DNA of 50,987 nt from an uncultured Anaerolineales bacterium (lineage in GTDB: Bacteria; Chloroflexota; Anaerolineae; Anaerolineales; UBA6663), in assembly GCA_937952305.1 (NCBI GenBank), contig CALFZO010000131.1, forward strand, positions 1 to 50,987, in the 5' to 3' direction. A program made the position numbers and the translations under genes. The number at the start of each line of letters is the position of its first letter. Within the stretch, counting starts at the first letter, position 1. The notes under the pieces were generated by a model. It worked only from the letters and a program-made list of their open reading frames with translations. It did not search any database and was not told where the DNA came from. Positions 33,671 to 43,899 of the stretch are shown here, piece by piece.

Positions 33671-36041
33671 AATTCCGCAGCGGTTTCCCGGACTTCAGGA
33701 TGCTCATGATCCGCTCCTGCGTCTTGGGCTGCTGCAGCAGCCACAACGCTGCCTCGCGCTCCAGGTCCAGGAGGTAATCCTCGGTCACCCAGGCGGGGCT
33801 GGACAGGTCGCCGCCGCACAGCACGTGGGCCAGCCGGCCGGCGATCACGGCGTCGTACTCGCTGATGTAGCCGCCCCAGCGGAACTGCTGGATGGCCAGC
33901 TGCATTGCGGCCTTGCCGCGCTGGCCGAGGGCGTAGATCGACTTGGCTTTCCGATCGGGCGGCGTGTAGCCCTGCTCGGCCAGATCCAGCGCCACCTGCT
34001 TGGCGACGCCCAGGACGTGCTCGTCGTTGGCCACGATCAGGTCCTGGTCGCTCAGGAAGCCCAGTTGGCGCGCCTGCAGCGCGCTCTCGCTGACCTTGGC
34101 GAAGCCGATGGTCTCGAAGAGTTTCTGCAGGTAGGGCAGGGCGTCCACGCGCTCGTCGGCGGCCAGGTGCGGTGAGACGTTGCGGCGCAGCATCTCTTTG
34201 CAGCCGCCCCAGCCCGGCACCAGGCCGACGCCGACTTCGATCAGACCCATGTAAGTCTCGGCGCTGGCGACCGCGCGGGCGCCGGTGAAGATGGTCTCGA
34301 CGCCGCCGCCGAAGACGCGCTGGCGCGGCACGGTTACGATGGGTTTGGGCGCGAAGCGCAGGTCCATGAAGAACTGCTGCCCGTCGCGGGCGGCCTTGTC
34401 CAGCCCGGCCGGGTCGCTCAGAGCCATCAGGAACATGCCGATGTTGGCGCCCTGCGAGAAGTCGCGGCCCTGGTTGGCGATCACCATCGCCCGCCACTCG
34501 TCGCGCGCCAGCAGGTCCAGCCCGGCCCGGCCGATGTCGAACATGAAAGCGTCGATCGAGTTGGCCTTGGAATGGAACTCGAAGCCGAGCACGCCGTCGC
34601 CCAGATCGTGCAGGCTGGCCGAGGCGTTGCGCTTGAGCACGCGGCTGGTGCCGGTGTTCTCCTTGAGCAGCAGATTAAAGCGGTGGCGCTGGACGGGCGC
34701 ATAGGCCGCGCGCGCCGGCAGATACACGTTCGTCAGGCGGCCGGCCTGGTACTGGTAGAAGGACGTGCCGCCCTGCGCCAGCAGCGTCTCCACCCAGGCC
34801 GGCACCGCGATGTCGCGCGCCTTCATCAGCGCCACGCCGTGCGCCAGGCCGATGGCGTCCCACATCTCAAACGGCCCCATTTCGGACCCGAAGCCGTGGC
34901 GCATGGCCAGATCCACGGCCTGCGGCGAGTCGGCGATCGCGGGGAGGCGGCGCGCGGCGTAGGCCAGCAGGGGCAGGGTGGTCTCGATGATGAAAGCGGC
35001 CCCGCGGTCGTCCTGCCACTTGGGGTTGTGGAAGATCTCGTGCAGGCGGGCCGGCAGCTCCAGTTCGCGCGTCTCGGCGAAGACGTCGAAGCGCGGCTTG
35101 GTGGGCGGCTGGTACTCCAGGGTCTGCAGGTTCAGCGCGTGGAACTCCTTGCCGCCGCCCTTGCGCACCTCTTTGTAGAAGCCCCCGCCGGTCTTGTTGC
35201 CCAGCCACTTGTTGGCCAGCATCTTCTGGACCGGCTCCGGCAGCTTGTACAGGTCGCGGCTTTCGTCGTCCGGGGCCAGCTCATACAGGTTGCCGGTGAC
35301 GTGGGCGAGCACATCCAGGCCCACCAGATCGCTCAGGCGGAAAGTGCCGGTCTTGGGGTTGCCGATGATCGGCCCGGTCAGCACGTCCACCTCTTCCACC
35401 GTGTAGCCGTTGTCCAGCGCCGCGATCGTGCGGTACTGCATGGCGAAGACGCCGATGCGGTTGGCGATGAAATTGGGCGTGTCCTGGCAGACCACCACGG
35501 TCTTGCCCAGCCGGGTCTCGGCGAAGGCCGTCAGGCCCTCCACCACCTCTGGGGCCGTGTCAGCGGTGGGGATGATCTCCAATAGTTTCAGGTAACGCGG
35601 CGGGTTGAAGAAGTGTGTGCCCAGGAAGTGCCGGCGGAAGTCGTCGCTGCGGCCCTCGGCCATGGCCCGGATCGGGATGCCGGAGGTGTTGGACGAGATG
35701 ATCGTCCCGGGCCGGCGCAGCGCATCCAGGCGCGCCATCAGCGCGCGTTTGGGCTCGAGCTGTTCGAGGATGACCTCCACCACCCAATCGGCGTCCTGGA
35801 CGGCGGCCAGGTCGTCCTCGGTGTTGCCCAGGCGCACGCGCCGGGCGACCTCGGGCGTGAAGAGCGCGGCCGGGCGGGCCTTAAGCTGCCGCTCCCACAA
35901 CGACTTGACGATCCCGTTGCGGTCGCCGTCCTGGGCCGGGATGTCCAGCAGGGTCACGTCCAGGCCGACATTGGCGCAGTGGGCGGCGATGCCGCCGCCC
36001 ATCGTGCCGGCGCCGATGACGACCACCTTGTTGATTTTCAT
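33669..36041 (-). CDS. fadN: 3-hydroxyacyl-CoA dehydrogenase / enoyl-CoA hydratase (FadN/FadB type)
   Basis: This 790-residue bifunctional beta-oxidation enzyme has the dehydrogenase half first: VVVIGAGTMGGGIAAHCANVG for NAD+, GTHFFNPPRYLKLLEIIP with the catalytic His, and the C-terminal dimer domain. The crotonase-fold half follows, with ANQGRDFSQGANIGMF for the oxyanion hole and AETYMGLIEVGVGLVPGWGG for the catalytic region. This order matches Bacillus FadN rather than E. coli FadB, where hydratase comes first. It lies between acyl-CoA dehydrogenase (32 bp upstream) and thiolase, giving the complete spiral. The start MKINKVVVIGAG is typical. Confidence 0.95.
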   Translation of the reverse strand: MKINKVVVIGAGTMGGGIAAHCANVGLDVTLLDIPAQDGDRNGIVKSLWERQLKARPAALFTPEVARRVRLGNTEDDLAAVQDADWVVEVILEQLEPKRALMARLDALRRPGTIISSNTSGIPIRAMAEGRSDDFRRHFLGTHFFNPPRYLKLLEIIPTADTAPEVVEGLTAFAETRLGKTVVVCQDTPNFIANRIGVFAMQYRTIAALDNGYTVEEVDVLTGPIIGNPKTGTFRLSDLVGLDVLAHVTGNLYELAPDDESRDLYKLPEPVQKMLANKWLGNKTGGGFYKEVRKGGGKEFHALNLQTLEYQPPTKPRFDVFAETRELELPARLHEIFHNPKWQDDRGAAFIIETTLPLLAYAARRLPAIADSPQAVDLAMRHGFGSEMGPFEMWDAIGLAHGVALMKARDIAVPAWVETLLAQGGTSFYQYQAGRLTNVYLPARAAYAPVQRHRFNLLLKENTGTSRVLKRNASASLHDLGDGVLGFEFHSKANSIDAFMFDIGRAGLDLLARDEWRAMVIANQGRDFSQGANIGMFLMALSDPAGLDKAARDGQQFFMDLRFAPKPIVTVPRQRVFGGGVETIFTGARAVASAETYMGLIEVGVGLVPGWGGCKEMLRRNVSPHLAADERVDALPYLQKLFETIGFAKVSESALQARQLGFLSDQDLIVANDEHVLGVAKQVALDLAEQGYTPPDRKAKSIYALGQRGKAAMQLAIQQFRWGGYISEYDAVIAGRLAHVLCGGDLSSPAWVTEDYLLDLEREAALWLLQQPKTQERIMSILKSGKPLRN

Positions 36042-36073
36042 GAGGCTCTCCTCGTGCCGGCCGGGCCGGCGGA

Positions 36074-37333
36074 TTAGGCGAAGGCCTGCAGGCCGGTGAT
36101 GTCGCGGCCGACGACCAGCGTGTTGATCTCGTTGGTGCCTTCGTAGCTGTAGACGGCCTCCATGTCGGCGAAGTGCCGCATGATGTGCTGTTCCAGCAGG
36201 ATGCCGTTGCCGCCCAGGATCTCGCGGCCCAGGGCCACCACGCGCCGGGCCTTAGCGGCGTTGTGCATCTTGGCCAGCGCGGCCTGGCCGTCGCTGAGTT
36301 GGCCGGCGCGGCCGAGCAGGCTCATGCGCCAGGTGAGCAGCTTCATGGCCTCCAGCTCGGACAGCATCTCCACGAGCTTGGCCTGGATGAGTTGAAAGCC
36401 CGCGATCGGGCGCCCGAACTGGCTGCGCTGTTTGGCGTAGGCGAGCGCCAGCTCGTAGGCCGCCTGGGCGTGTCCCACGGCGCCCCAGGCCACGCCGGCG
36501 CGCGTGGTCTTGAGCACGTTGGCCACATCCTTGAAGGACCGGCAGTTGGCCAGCTTGTTGGCGACCGGCACCCGCACATCCTGCAGGACGATATCGGCGT
36601 TGGGCACGCCGCGCAGGGCGGCCTTGTGCAGGATCTTGGTGGCCGTGAAGCCGGGCGTGTCCTTCTCCACCACGAACCCGCTGACCTGGCCGGTCTGATC
36701 GTCCTGGGCCCAGACCACGATCAAATCCGCGAAGGTCGCGCCGCCGATCCAGCGCTTGGCGCCGTTGAGGACGTAGTGATCGCCGTCGCGCCGGGCGGTT
36801 GTCTGGATGTGGGCGGCGTCCGAGCCGATCAGCGGCTCGGTCAGGCCGAAGGAGCAGAAGTGCTCCAGGGCGGCCAGCTTGGGCAGCCAGCGCTGGCGCT
36901 GCTCGTCCGAGCCGCACAGGTAAATGCTCATCATGCCCAGGCCGCTGGTGACGCCGAAGATCGTGGCCACCGAGCCGTCGCCGCGCGCCAGTTCATATTG
37001 CACCAGCCCGGCGGCCAGCTCAGACAGGCCCGGCGCGCCGTAGCCCTGGATGGTGCCCCCGCAGATGTGCAGGTCGGCCAGTTTGCGCAGGATCGGCAGC
37101 GGCGTCTCGTCCCGCTCCCAGTAGTCGTTGATGACGGGCGTGATCTCGGCGTCGACGAAAGCGCGCACGCGGGCGCGCACCTCGCGCTCGGCGTCGGTCA
37201 GGAGGTCGTCGAAGGCGAAGTAATCGAGCGCCTTGTCGACGGGCGGTTTCAGCGGCAGATGCGCGCCGCCGTTGTGGCCTTTGGCTTGAGGATCATCCGG
37301 AGAAGTGGCATGCGGGCGCTTGAACTTGAGCAT
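36074..37333 (-). CDS. Acyl-CoA dehydrogenase
   Basis: This 419-residue FAD enzyme catalyses the first step of beta-oxidation. It carries FGLTEPLIGSDAAHIQTTARR, LNGAKRWIGGATFADLIVVWA (FAD and substrate binding) and the catalytic base Glu of YSYEGTNEINTLVVGRDITG near the C-terminus. The KRWIGGA and EPLIGSD wording resembles the glutaryl-CoA dehydrogenase/ACX4 branch, but the operon points to fatty acids. A 45-residue low-complexity N-terminus (HATSPDDPQAKGHNGGAH) precedes the domain. It is the first structural gene after the TetR regulator, 37 bp apart. Confidence 0.95.
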   Translation of the reverse strand: MLKFKRPHATSPDDPQAKGHNGGAHLPLKPPVDKALDYFAFDDLLTDAEREVRARVRAFVDAEITPVINDYWERDETPLPILRKLADLHICGGTIQGYGAPGLSELAAGLVQYELARGDGSVATIFGVTSGLGMMSIYLCGSDEQRQRWLPKLAALEHFCSFGLTEPLIGSDAAHIQTTARRDGDHYVLNGAKRWIGGATFADLIVVWAQDDQTGQVSGFVVEKDTPGFTATKILHKAALRGVPNADIVLQDVRVPVANKLANCRSFKDVANVLKTTRAGVAWGAVGHAQAAYELALAYAKQRSQFGRPIAGFQLIQAKLVEMLSELEAMKLLTWRMSLLGRAGQLSDGQAALAKMHNAAKARRVVALGREILGGNGILLEQHIMRHFADMEAVYSYEGTNEINTLVVGRDITGLQAFA

Positions 37334-37370
37334 CGGCGATTTTCTCCCAACAGCAGTCGATAGTTGAAAA

Positions 37371-37997
37371 CTAGACTGACCCGGCTGTGCGCCAGGCGCT
37401 TAGCAAGTCCTCGACGGCGCGGGCCGCCAACGCGGCCGCGCGTCGCTTGCCGCCCGGCACCTGACTCGTCAGGGCCAGCGACGCGATCCCGTGCAGCGTG
37501 GACCAGACGATCTGGACGGCATCATCCAGGTTGCGGATGGCGACCTTTTCGGCGCGCGCCCAGAGCTCCAGGGCTCGGTGGGCCTCCGCCCGCAAGGCCT
37601 GGGCCTCGGCGTGGTAGGTGCCGGTCTCCAGGCGCACGCCGCTCAGCCCGTACATGACTTCGTAGAGTTCGCGGTGCTGCCAGGCGAAGTTGCAGTAGGC
37701 CAGGGCAATGCGGCGCGCGCCCTCGGCCGGGTCGGCGGCGCGGGTGTGGGCGGCCCGTAAGATTTCCAGCATCTGCAGATGGCCCAGCCGGCTGAGCTCC
37801 TCCAGGATGGCGGCTTTGTTCTTGAAATGCTCGTACAGGGTGGGCAGGCTGTAGTCGATCTTTTCGGCGACCTTGCGCGTGGTCACGGCCGGCCAGCCGT
37901 CTTGCCGGGCGATGGCCAGCGCGGCGTCCAGGATGGCCTGACGCAGTTGGAGGCGGGCGCGCTCACGCCGCGTGAGGGGCGGGGGATTATCTATCAC
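37371..37997 (-). CDS. TetR-family regulator of the beta-oxidation operon
   Basis: This 208-residue regulator has a helix-turn-helix at about 30-52 (VTTRKVAEKIDYSLPTLYEHFKNK after RQAILDAALAIARQDGWPAV) and a helical ligand domain of the TetR C-terminal type. Context, as first gene of the fad operon, suggests it senses acyl-CoA and represses its own operon, as FadR (TetR-type) does in Bacillus and Thermus. The start is GTG 37997: no other start fits, and a strong promoter ends only 8 nt upstream of it, so the mRNA is probably leaderless. A perfect palindrome overlaps the -35 box. Confidence 0.92.
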   Translation of the reverse strand: MIDNPPPLTRRERARLQLRQAILDAALAIARQDGWPAVTTRKVAEKIDYSLPTLYEHFKNKAAILEELSRLGHLQMLEILRAAHTRAADPAEGARRIALAYCNFAWQHRELYEVMYGLSGVRLETGTYHAEAQALRAEAHRALELWARAEKVAIRNLDDAVQIVWSTLHGIASLALTSQVPGGKRRAAALAARAVEDLLSAWRTAGSV

Positions 37998-38005
37998 CGT
38001 TAGAT

Positions 38006-38034
38006 TTTATAACAATGATTGGAGAGCTTGTCAA
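38006..38034 (-). promoter_or_regulatory. Sigma70 promoter of the tetR-fad operon
   Basis: On the minus strand TTGACA (38029-38034), a 17-bp spacer and TATAAA (38006-38011) form a near-consensus promoter. The predicted start lies within a few bases of the GTG at 37997, leaving essentially no 5' untranslated region. Confidence 0.88.
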
Positions 38035-38044
38035 CTCTGAGTTG
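38032..38044. promoter_or_regulatory. Perfect 13-bp palindrome, candidate TetR operator
   Basis: CAACTCTGAGTTG is a perfect inverted repeat (CAACTC-T-GAGTTG). It overlaps the first three bases of the -35 box of the tetR-fad promoter, a position suited to repression by the operon's own TetR protein. Confidence 0.65.
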
Positions 38045-38093
38045 GCTGGCCGCCGGCGCGGGCGGCGCTTGGGCCTGAGGGCCGGTCCGCCGG

Positions 38094-38122
38094 TTGCGGC
38101 TTTCGGCCAACCGCCTTATACT
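38094..38122 (+). promoter_or_regulatory. Promoter for the partner-switching operon
   Basis: TTGCGG (38094-38099), a 17-bp spacer and TATACT (38117-38122) face rightwards, giving a leader of about 90 nt before the ATG at 38220. It is divergent from the fad promoter. Confidence 0.5.
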
Positions 38123-38219
38123 GCTGCTCGAGCTCCGTTTTTTCGATAAATGCCTGTAACCCGGGTTGGCCCGGTGAGCCTAACCGAGCAACTCCACCCC
38201 AGCTCCGCCGACGCAGACG

Positions 38220-39515
38220 ATGTCGCCGACCACCCTGGTTGAGACTCTGATCCGGCGTGTGCCGCTCTTTGCGACGCTGCCGGCGAGCGAGATTGAGCGC
38301 CTGGCCGCCACCCTGCAGCCTCTCGAGCTGCCGCCGGGCCGGGTGCTCTTTCGTGAGGGCGAGCACGGCGACCGCTTTTACATCGTCCTGGCCGGCGAGA
38401 TTGACATCGTCAAGGACCTGGACACCGACGACGAGCGCCTGCTCAACGTGCGCGGGCCGGGCGAGTACGTGGGCGAGATGAGCCTGGTGAACCGCGACGG
38501 GCTGCGCACGGCCAGCGTCCGCACGCGCTCGGCGGCCCAGGTGCTGGAGATGACGCGCGTCGATTTTGACGCCCTGCTCACTCGCCAGCCCAGCCTGGCC
38601 TATGAGATGGTGCGCGTGCTGAGCCTGCGCCTCAACCAGGCCCACCTCGCCGCCACCCGCGACCTGCATGACAAGAATCGCCAGCTGACCGAGGCCTATG
38701 AGGCCTTGCAGTCCGCGCAAGCCCAGATCATCGCCAAGGAAAAGCTGGAGCACGAACTGCACGTGGCGCGCGAGGTGCAGGCCGGCCTGCTGCCCCGGGT
38801 GACACCGCGTCTGCCCGGCTGGGAATTCGCCGTGCATTGGCATCCGGCGCAGGAGGTCAGCGGCGACTTCTACGATTTCGTGCCGGTGCCGGCGACCGCC
38901 GGCGCCGCGCCGGGGCTGGGGCTGCTGATCGCCGACGTCTCCGGCAAGGGCATGCCGGCGGCCTTGTTCATGGCCATGGCGCGCAGCCTGCTGCGGGCCA
39001 GCATCGCCGGGACACGGTCGCCGGCGGAGTGCATCACCCAGGCCAATCGGCTGATCAACGCCGATACCGGGCCGGGGATGTTCGTGACGCTGTTTTACGG
39101 CCAGCTGGACCCGGCCAGCGGCGAACTGAGGTACGTGAACGCCGGCCACAACCCGCCGTGCTGGTATCAGGCGCGCGCCGACGCCTGGGCCGAGCTGACC
39201 CGCACCGGCATGGCGCTGGGGCTGTTTGGCGTCCACACGCTGGGGCAGCGCGCCGTGCCGTTGGCGGCCGGGGATTTCGTCTGCCTGTACACTGACGGCG
39301 TGACGGACGCCGCAAATGCGCGCGGCGACCGCTTCGGGGTGGAGGCGCTGCGCGCGGTTTTGCAGGCCCATCGCCAGGACACCGCGGCCGAGATCGTCGC
39401 CGCCGTCGTCCAGGCGCTGGCGCACTTCCGCGGCGACCAGCCGCTCTTCGACGATATCGCCCTGCTGGTGGTGCGCCGCACTCCAGCCGGCCCATCCACC
39501 CCACCCGCCGTCTGA
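38220..39515 (+). CDS. Cyclic-nucleotide-binding PP2C phosphatase (RsbU/SpoIIE-like)
   Basis: This 431-residue protein has an N-terminal cNMP-binding domain (about 10-125) that keeps the phosphate-binding cassette GEMSLVNRDGLRTASV (Glu86, Arg97), so cAMP or cGMP binding is plausible. A coiled coil (about 150-188) joins it to a SpoIIE/RsbU PP2C domain with metal-binding Asp motifs EVSGDFYDF, IADVSGKGMPAALFM, YTDGVTDA and DDIALLVV. Such enzymes dephosphorylate STAS anti-sigma antagonists. Two STAS genes and an RsbW-like kinase gene follow on the same strand, so the substrate is likely one of them. Confidence 0.94.
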   Translation: MSPTTLVETLIRRVPLFATLPASEIERLAATLQPLELPPGRVLFREGEHGDRFYIVLAGEIDIVKDLDTDDERLLNVRGPGEYVGEMSLVNRDGLRTASVRTRSAAQVLEMTRVDFDALLTRQPSLAYEMVRVLSLRLNQAHLAATRDLHDKNRQLTEAYEALQSAQAQIIAKEKLEHELHVAREVQAGLLPRVTPRLPGWEFAVHWHPAQEVSGDFYDFVPVPATAGAAPGLGLLIADVSGKGMPAALFMAMARSLLRASIAGTRSPAECITQANRLINADTGPGMFVTLFYGQLDPASGELRYVNAGHNPPCWYQARADAWAELTRTGMALGLFGVHTLGQRAVPLAAGDFVCLYTDGVTDAANARGDRFGVEALRAVLQAHRQDTAAEIVAAVVQALAHFRGDQPLFDDIALLVVRRTPAGPSTPPAV

Positions 39516-39547
39516 CCGGCCGTGCGTGGAGCTTCTGAGGAGACGCC

Positions 39548-39946
39548 ATGGAGATCGCTTTGTCGCAGCATCAGGGCCGCGTGCCGGTGACCGTCATGCA
39601 GCTGACGGGCGACCTGGATGCCAACACCTACGAGCAGCTGGAGCTGCAGGCGCGCCAGGCCGTGGCGGCCGGCACAGCCGACCTGGTGCTGGATCTCTCG
39701 GGCGTCCCCTACGTGAGCACCGCCGGGATCCGCGCGATCAACAACGTCTTCAATCTGCTGCGGACGGATGCGCCGGACGAGAGCGACGAAGCCATCCAGC
39801 GCGGCCTGGAGGAGGGCACGTTTCGCTCGCCGCATCTCAAGCTGCTCAACCCCACCGCGCGCGTCGTGGATGTCCTGAACATGGCCGGGCTGGATATGTT
39901 CCTCGAGATCCATACCGACCTGGACACGGCCTTGCGCTCGTTCTGA
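39548..39946 (+). CDS. STAS-domain anti-sigma factor antagonist (RsbV-like), first copy
   Basis: This 132-residue protein is a single STAS domain with LTGDLDANTYEQL and LVLDLSGVPYVSTAGIRAI; the Ser/Thr of VSTAG is the candidate phospho-acceptor. A 25-residue acidic insertion (APDESDEAIQRGLEEG) breaks the usual domain between the third strand region and the final helix. The second STAS gene (41247) has a comparable insertion, so they look like paralogues. Unphosphorylated STAS proteins bind and sequester an RsbW-type kinase. A TGAGGAG ribosome site precedes ATG 39548, 32 bp after the phosphatase gene. Confidence 0.94.
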   Translation: MEIALSQHQGRVPVTVMQLTGDLDANTYEQLELQARQAVAAGTADLVLDLSGVPYVSTAGIRAINNVFNLLRTDAPDESDEAIQRGLEEGTFRSPHLKLLNPTARVVDVLNMAGLDMFLEIHTDLDTALRSF

Positions 39947-39992
39947 GCCGGAAGCGTGGCCGCGTCTGCCGCCAACGGCTGAGGCCGAAGCT

Positions 39993-40634
39993 GTGACCCA
40001 GCCGGATTTTACGGGCGCCCGGCATTACGCGCTGACCCGGCTGGAGCGGGAGCTGGCGCCGGACCTGGCCTACCACGGGCTGCGCCACACCCAGGCCGAC
40101 GTCCTGCCGGCGGTCGCGCGGCTGGCCGAGCGGGAGGGCGTCACAGGCGAGGCCCGCGAACTCCTGGAGACGGCGGCGGCCTTTCACGACCTGGGGTTTA
40201 TCGAGCAGTACGCCCAGCACGAAGCCGCCAGTGTGCGGCTGGCGAGCGAGGCGTTGCCCGGCTTCGGCTTTTCAGCGGCCCAGGTGGGCCTGGTCGTCGG
40301 CATGATCTGGGCGACGCGCCTGCCGCAGACGCCGCGCACGCCGCTGGAGGCGCTCCTGGCGGACGCCGACCTGGACGTGCTTGGGCGGACCGACTTCTGG
40401 GAGCTGAACCAGGCGCTGCGCCAGGAGTTGACAGCCCGCGGCCGCGTCATCAAGGACACGGTCTGGTATACGGCCCAGTTGCGTTTCCTGCGCGGCCATC
40501 GTTACTTCACGGCCGCCGCGCGCGAGCTGCGCGACGAGCACAAACGCCACAACGTCGGGCTGCTGGCCTCCAGACTGGCCCAGGCGCATGGCCTGCTGCG
40601 TCAGACTGGCCCGCTGGGAGAAGCGCGGCCCTGA
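39993..40634 (+). CDS. HD-domain phosphohydrolase
   Basis: This 213-residue protein carries the HD metal-binding pattern: His28 and His32 (AYHGLRHTQ), His65-Asp66 (AAAFHDLGFI) and a distal Asp in LLADADLDVLG. Such domains are metal-dependent phosphohydrolases or phosphodiesterases acting on nucleotides or phosphorylated signals. No other domain is attached. It lies within the partner-switching cluster, 46 bp after the first STAS gene. A signalling role, such as degrading a nucleotide sensed by the cNMP domain next door, is possible but only inferred. The start is GTG 39993. Confidence 0.85.
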   Translation: MTQPDFTGARHYALTRLERELAPDLAYHGLRHTQADVLPAVARLAEREGVTGEARELLETAAAFHDLGFIEQYAQHEAASVRLASEALPGFGFSAAQVGLVVGMIWATRLPQTPRTPLEALLADADLDVLGRTDFWELNQALRQELTARGRVIKDTVWYTAQLRFLRGHRYFTAAARELRDEHKRHNVGLLASRLAQAHGLLRQTGPLGEARP

Positions 40635-40709
40635 GGGTGGTGGCGCGGTGCCTTGGGGACATCGGGGCCGCCCGCGGCTAAAACAAAGACATGCAAAGCA
40701 CGGGCTCAC

Positions 40710-40739
40710 TTGCCGCGGCCGCCCCAGGTCTTGTATACT
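40710..40739 (+). promoter_or_regulatory. Promoter for the RsbW-like kinase gene
   Basis: TTGCCG (40710-40715), an 18-bp spacer and TATACT (40734-40739). It would give the RsbW/STAS pair an independent transcript with a leader of about 55 nt. Confidence 0.5.
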
Positions 40740-40800
40740 CGCCAGAAGCGGTCGTATTTCCCCAGCCCGACGCCGGTCGGCTCGGTCAACTGAGAGGTCT

Positions 40801-41250
40801 GTGGCACTGCTGCGCGTTGACGCGGAACTCGCCCACCTGGCCCAGGTGCGACAGTTCGTCGAGACAGCGGCCCTGGCGCTGGGGGCGCCGGCGGACATCG
40901 CCGATGCGCTCGTCCTGGCTGTGGATGAGTGCGCCACCAATGTGATTGAGCACGGCTACGGCGGCCGGGGCGGGCAGTTGGAAGTGGAAATCAGACGAGA
41001 TGGCCGGGCCGTCGACGCCGTTCTGATTGTGGTGTTGCGCGACAACGCGCCGCTCTTTGACCCCACCCAGCTGCCGCAGCCGGATGTCAGCCGGCCGCTG
41101 GAGGAGCGGCCGGTTGGCGGCCTGGGCGCTTTTCTGGTGCGGCAATTGGTGGATCGGGTGGATTATCGTGTCACGGCCCGGGGCGGCAACGAGCTGACCC
41201 TGGTGAAACGGCTGGCCGGCGCAGCGCCAGCCCAAGGAGAAGGCTCATGA
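40801..41250 (+). CDS. RsbW-like anti-sigma factor serine kinase (HATPase)
   Basis: This 149-residue GHKL ATPase/kinase has an N box DECATNVIEHGYGG (ADP-Mg binding), a G1-like RDNAPLFDP (normally DxGxGFD/P; here Asn replaces a Gly) and a G2 box GGLGAFLVRQLVDRVDY. RsbW/SpoIIAB-type kinases either hold a sigma factor or phosphorylate a STAS antagonist. The start is GTG 40801 behind GAGAGGT; the frame is open upstream, but the family starts here. Its stop overlaps the next STAS gene by ATGA, a classic kinase-antagonist arrangement. No sigma factor gene is next to it. Confidence 0.92.
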   Translation: MALLRVDAELAHLAQVRQFVETAALALGAPADIADALVLAVDECATNVIEHGYGGRGGQLEVEIRRDGRAVDAVLIVVLRDNAPLFDPTQLPQPDVSRPLEERPVGGLGAFLVRQLVDRVDYRVTARGGNELTLVKRLAGAAPAQGEGS

Positions 41251-41660
41251 AGATTTCGATTGACCACGTTCAGCCGCGGGTGCCGGTGGCTGTCCTCCGC
41301 CTGGAGGGGGATCTGGACGGCTCCAATTACCGCGATGTGATCGCCAAGGCCAATGAGCTCTACCAGGGTGGGGCGCGCCATCTGCTGATCGACCTGACGG
41401 GCACGCCCTACACCAGCAGCGCCGGCCTGGTGGCCCTGCACAGCATCGCGCTGCTCTTCCGCGGCGCGCCGGCTCCGGACCCGGAGACTGAAGGCTGGCG
41501 CGCGATCCGGGCCGTCGGCGACGCGCGCGAGGCGGGCTTGCAGACGAGCGTCAAACTGCTGCGGCCGCAGCCCAAGGTCGCCAGCGTGCTGGACCAGGTA
41601 GGGATGACGAGCTTCTTCGCGATCTTCAACGACGAGGCGGAAGCGCTCGCCTCCTTCTGA
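41247..41660 (+). CDS. STAS-domain anti-sigma factor antagonist (RsbV-like), second copy
   Basis: This 137-residue STAS domain protein has LEGDLDGSNYRDVI and LLIDLTGTPYTSSAGLVAL; the Ser pair in TSSAG is the likely phosphorylation site. It carries a 25-30 residue insertion (APAPDPETEGWRAIRAVGDAREAG) like the first STAS paralogue at 39548. Translation is coupled to the RsbW-like gene by a four-base overlap, so it is the probable direct substrate and binding partner of that kinase. A strong terminator follows its stop. Confidence 0.94.
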   Translation: MKISIDHVQPRVPVAVLRLEGDLDGSNYRDVIAKANELYQGGARHLLIDLTGTPYTSSAGLVALHSIALLFRGAPAPDPETEGWRAIRAVGDAREAGLQTSVKLLRPQPKVASVLDQVGMTSFFAIFNDEAEALASF

Positions 41661-41687
41661 CCGCGCCCGACGCCGCGAACAAGAAGC

Positions 41688-41725
41688 AGCCCGCCGGCCA
41701 GAGATGGCCGGCGGGCTGTGTTGTT
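41688..41725. terminator. Strong terminator after the partner-switching operon
   Basis: AGCCCGCCGGCCA (41688-41700) pairs perfectly over 13 bp with TGGCCGGCGGGCT (41705-41717) around a GAGA loop, followed by GTGTTGTTT. It lies between convergent genes and can also serve pckG from the other side. Confidence 0.9.
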
Positions 41726-41750
41726 TCCGAAAGCGGCCAGCGGTGCCGCG

Positions 41751-43583
<1,833 letters not shown>

Positions 43584-43751
43584 GACCAGAGCCTCCTAAG
43601 AGCGGGAGATTTGTGGGTGATTTGGGGCGGCCCGGCCGGGCCGGGGCTGTCCCCGTCCGTGTCGCTGCTGCGCCGGCCACCGGCCCGGGTTGAACCGCCG
43701 TTGTCCGGCACAAGGGTATCCATCCAAGATCAGGAGAGATGAATTACCAGG

Positions 43752-43757
43752 AGTATA
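43752..43757 (-). promoter_or_regulatory. Candidate -10 for pckG
   Basis: TATACT on the minus strand, without a clear -35. It would give a leader of about 160 nt before the pckG ATG and overlaps the first copy of the direct repeat. Confidence 0.35.
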
Positions 43758-43890
43758 CAACAGCCGAATCATGGGCCGGCACGGCCGAAAGTCACTGCCC
43801 TTGGCGGCAAATTGCGATTACCAGGAGCGGTCAGGGACCACGCTGGCCCGTTCTGGCCAGACAGTTTCTTTGGGGAGGCGGCCGGCCTTG

Positions 43891-43899
43891 TGCGATAAT
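43891..43899 (+). promoter_or_regulatory. Candidate extended -10 promoter for pfk
   Basis: TGCGATAAT (TG-N-GATAAT) on the plus strand; no matching -35 at normal distance. It would give a leader of about 108 nt to ATG 44014, which has an AGGAGGG ribosome site. Confidence 0.4.
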
